A DNA stretch of 57,678 nt from CAZDIO01 sp964505555 (GTDB lineage Bacteria > Bdellovibrionota_C > UBA2361 > SZUA-149 > CAZDIO01): NCBI GenBank assembly GCA_964505555.1, contig CAZDIO010000030.1, positions 1 to 57,678 on the forward strand. Direction: 5' to 3'. Numbering within the stretch: the stretch's first letter is position 1; the number at the start of each line of letters is the position of its first letter. Position numbers and translations under genes: made by a program. The notes under the pieces are model-generated. The model had not been told where the DNA came from. It saw only the letters and a list, made by a program, of their open reading frames with translations, and did no database searches. Below are positions 57,611-57,678 of this stretch, piece after piece.

Positions 57611-57678
57611 ATGAGATATAAAGAGGGGACGTATCGTAAATTTAGCGAGGAATTGAAGGAGCGGATAGTAGAAGAGAT
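57611..57678 (+). CDS. Start of a possible transposase (partial, runs off the window)
   Basis: An ORF opens at 57611 and is open to the window edge, giving MRYKEGTYRKFSEELKERIV and a few more residues. The FSEELKERIVEE pattern resembles the N-terminal helix of IS3-type OrfA or related helix-turn-helix transposase subunits. Only 22 codons are visible, and no terminal inverted repeat could be confirmed. Treat as tentative. Confidence 0.35.
   Translation, partial: MRYKEGTYRKFSEELKERIVEE

Noticed and set aside
1..57678. tRNA or rRNA genes
   Set aside because: No cloverleaf-like or rRNA-like segment was recognised by eye; a covariance-model scan would be needed to exclude a tRNA firmly.

Overview
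The window is a piece of chromosome from a free-living, respiring, probably Gram-negative bacterium of moderate GC. No rRNA, tRNA, CRISPR array or complete insertion sequence is visible, so the taxon cannot be fixed from the sequence. The main clues to lifestyle are a Nuo-type complex I operon, haem synthesis genes, periplasmic c-type cytochromes, an exopolysaccharide-type cluster and many toxin-antitoxin (TA) modules. GTG and TTG starts are common, and genes in operons often overlap by 1-11 bases. The many dispersed palindromic and terminal-inverted repeats, together with cysteine-rich proteins of unknown function, suggest an uncultivated lineage.

Layout. 0-5.6 kb: dinB, a HAD phosphatase, a 40-residue membrane ORF and ilvE on the minus strand, then a tight plus-strand operon (folE2, two eukaryote-like 6-pyruvoyl-tetrahydropterin synthases, an SDR reductase) that looks like a tetrahydrobiopterin-type pathway. 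5.6-9.5 kb: a short ORF with a large hairpin, a HigBA-like TA pair, the first cysteine-rich protein and a small cytochrome c. 9.5-16.4 kb: polysaccharide genes (ATP-grasp/glycosyltransferase fusion, FemAB-like protein, polysaccharide deacetylase, DegT-like aminotransferase, GT2 glycosyltransferase). 16.5-23.5 kb: signalling and housekeeping genes (CheY-like regulator, monothiol glutaredoxin, dCTP deaminase, receiver-PAS-kinase, cyclase, ABC-F ATPase).

23.6-30.4 kb is an accessory island: two HigBA modules, one AbrB/PIN module, small membrane proteins, an M24 peptidase-like protein, a GNAT gene and its truncated duplicate, and several repeat families. 30.7-37.5 kb holds a large secreted Ig-like protein, a di-haem peroxidase, a thioesterase, a secreted protein with a flagellin-like motif, the second cysteine-rich protein and a small winged-helix-like ORF. 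37.7-42.4 kb carries hemY, hemE, purM, a membrane protein and yajQ. 42.5-55.2 kb is nuoCDEFGHJKLMN, with nuoA, nuoB and nuoI absent. The window ends with a degenerate PP2C-like gene overlapping purB and the start of a possible transposase.

The observations most worth following are: (i) a pair of paralogous proteins in which cysteine recurs every third residue, up to twelve times in a row, each preceded by a copy or fragment of the same short repeat; (ii) a palindromic element inserted in frame inside an ATP-grasp/glycosyltransferase protein; (iii) the putative biopterin operon with two different synthases; (iv) a small secreted protein carrying the flagellin N-terminal signature; (v) the mosaic TA island with duplicated promoter modules.
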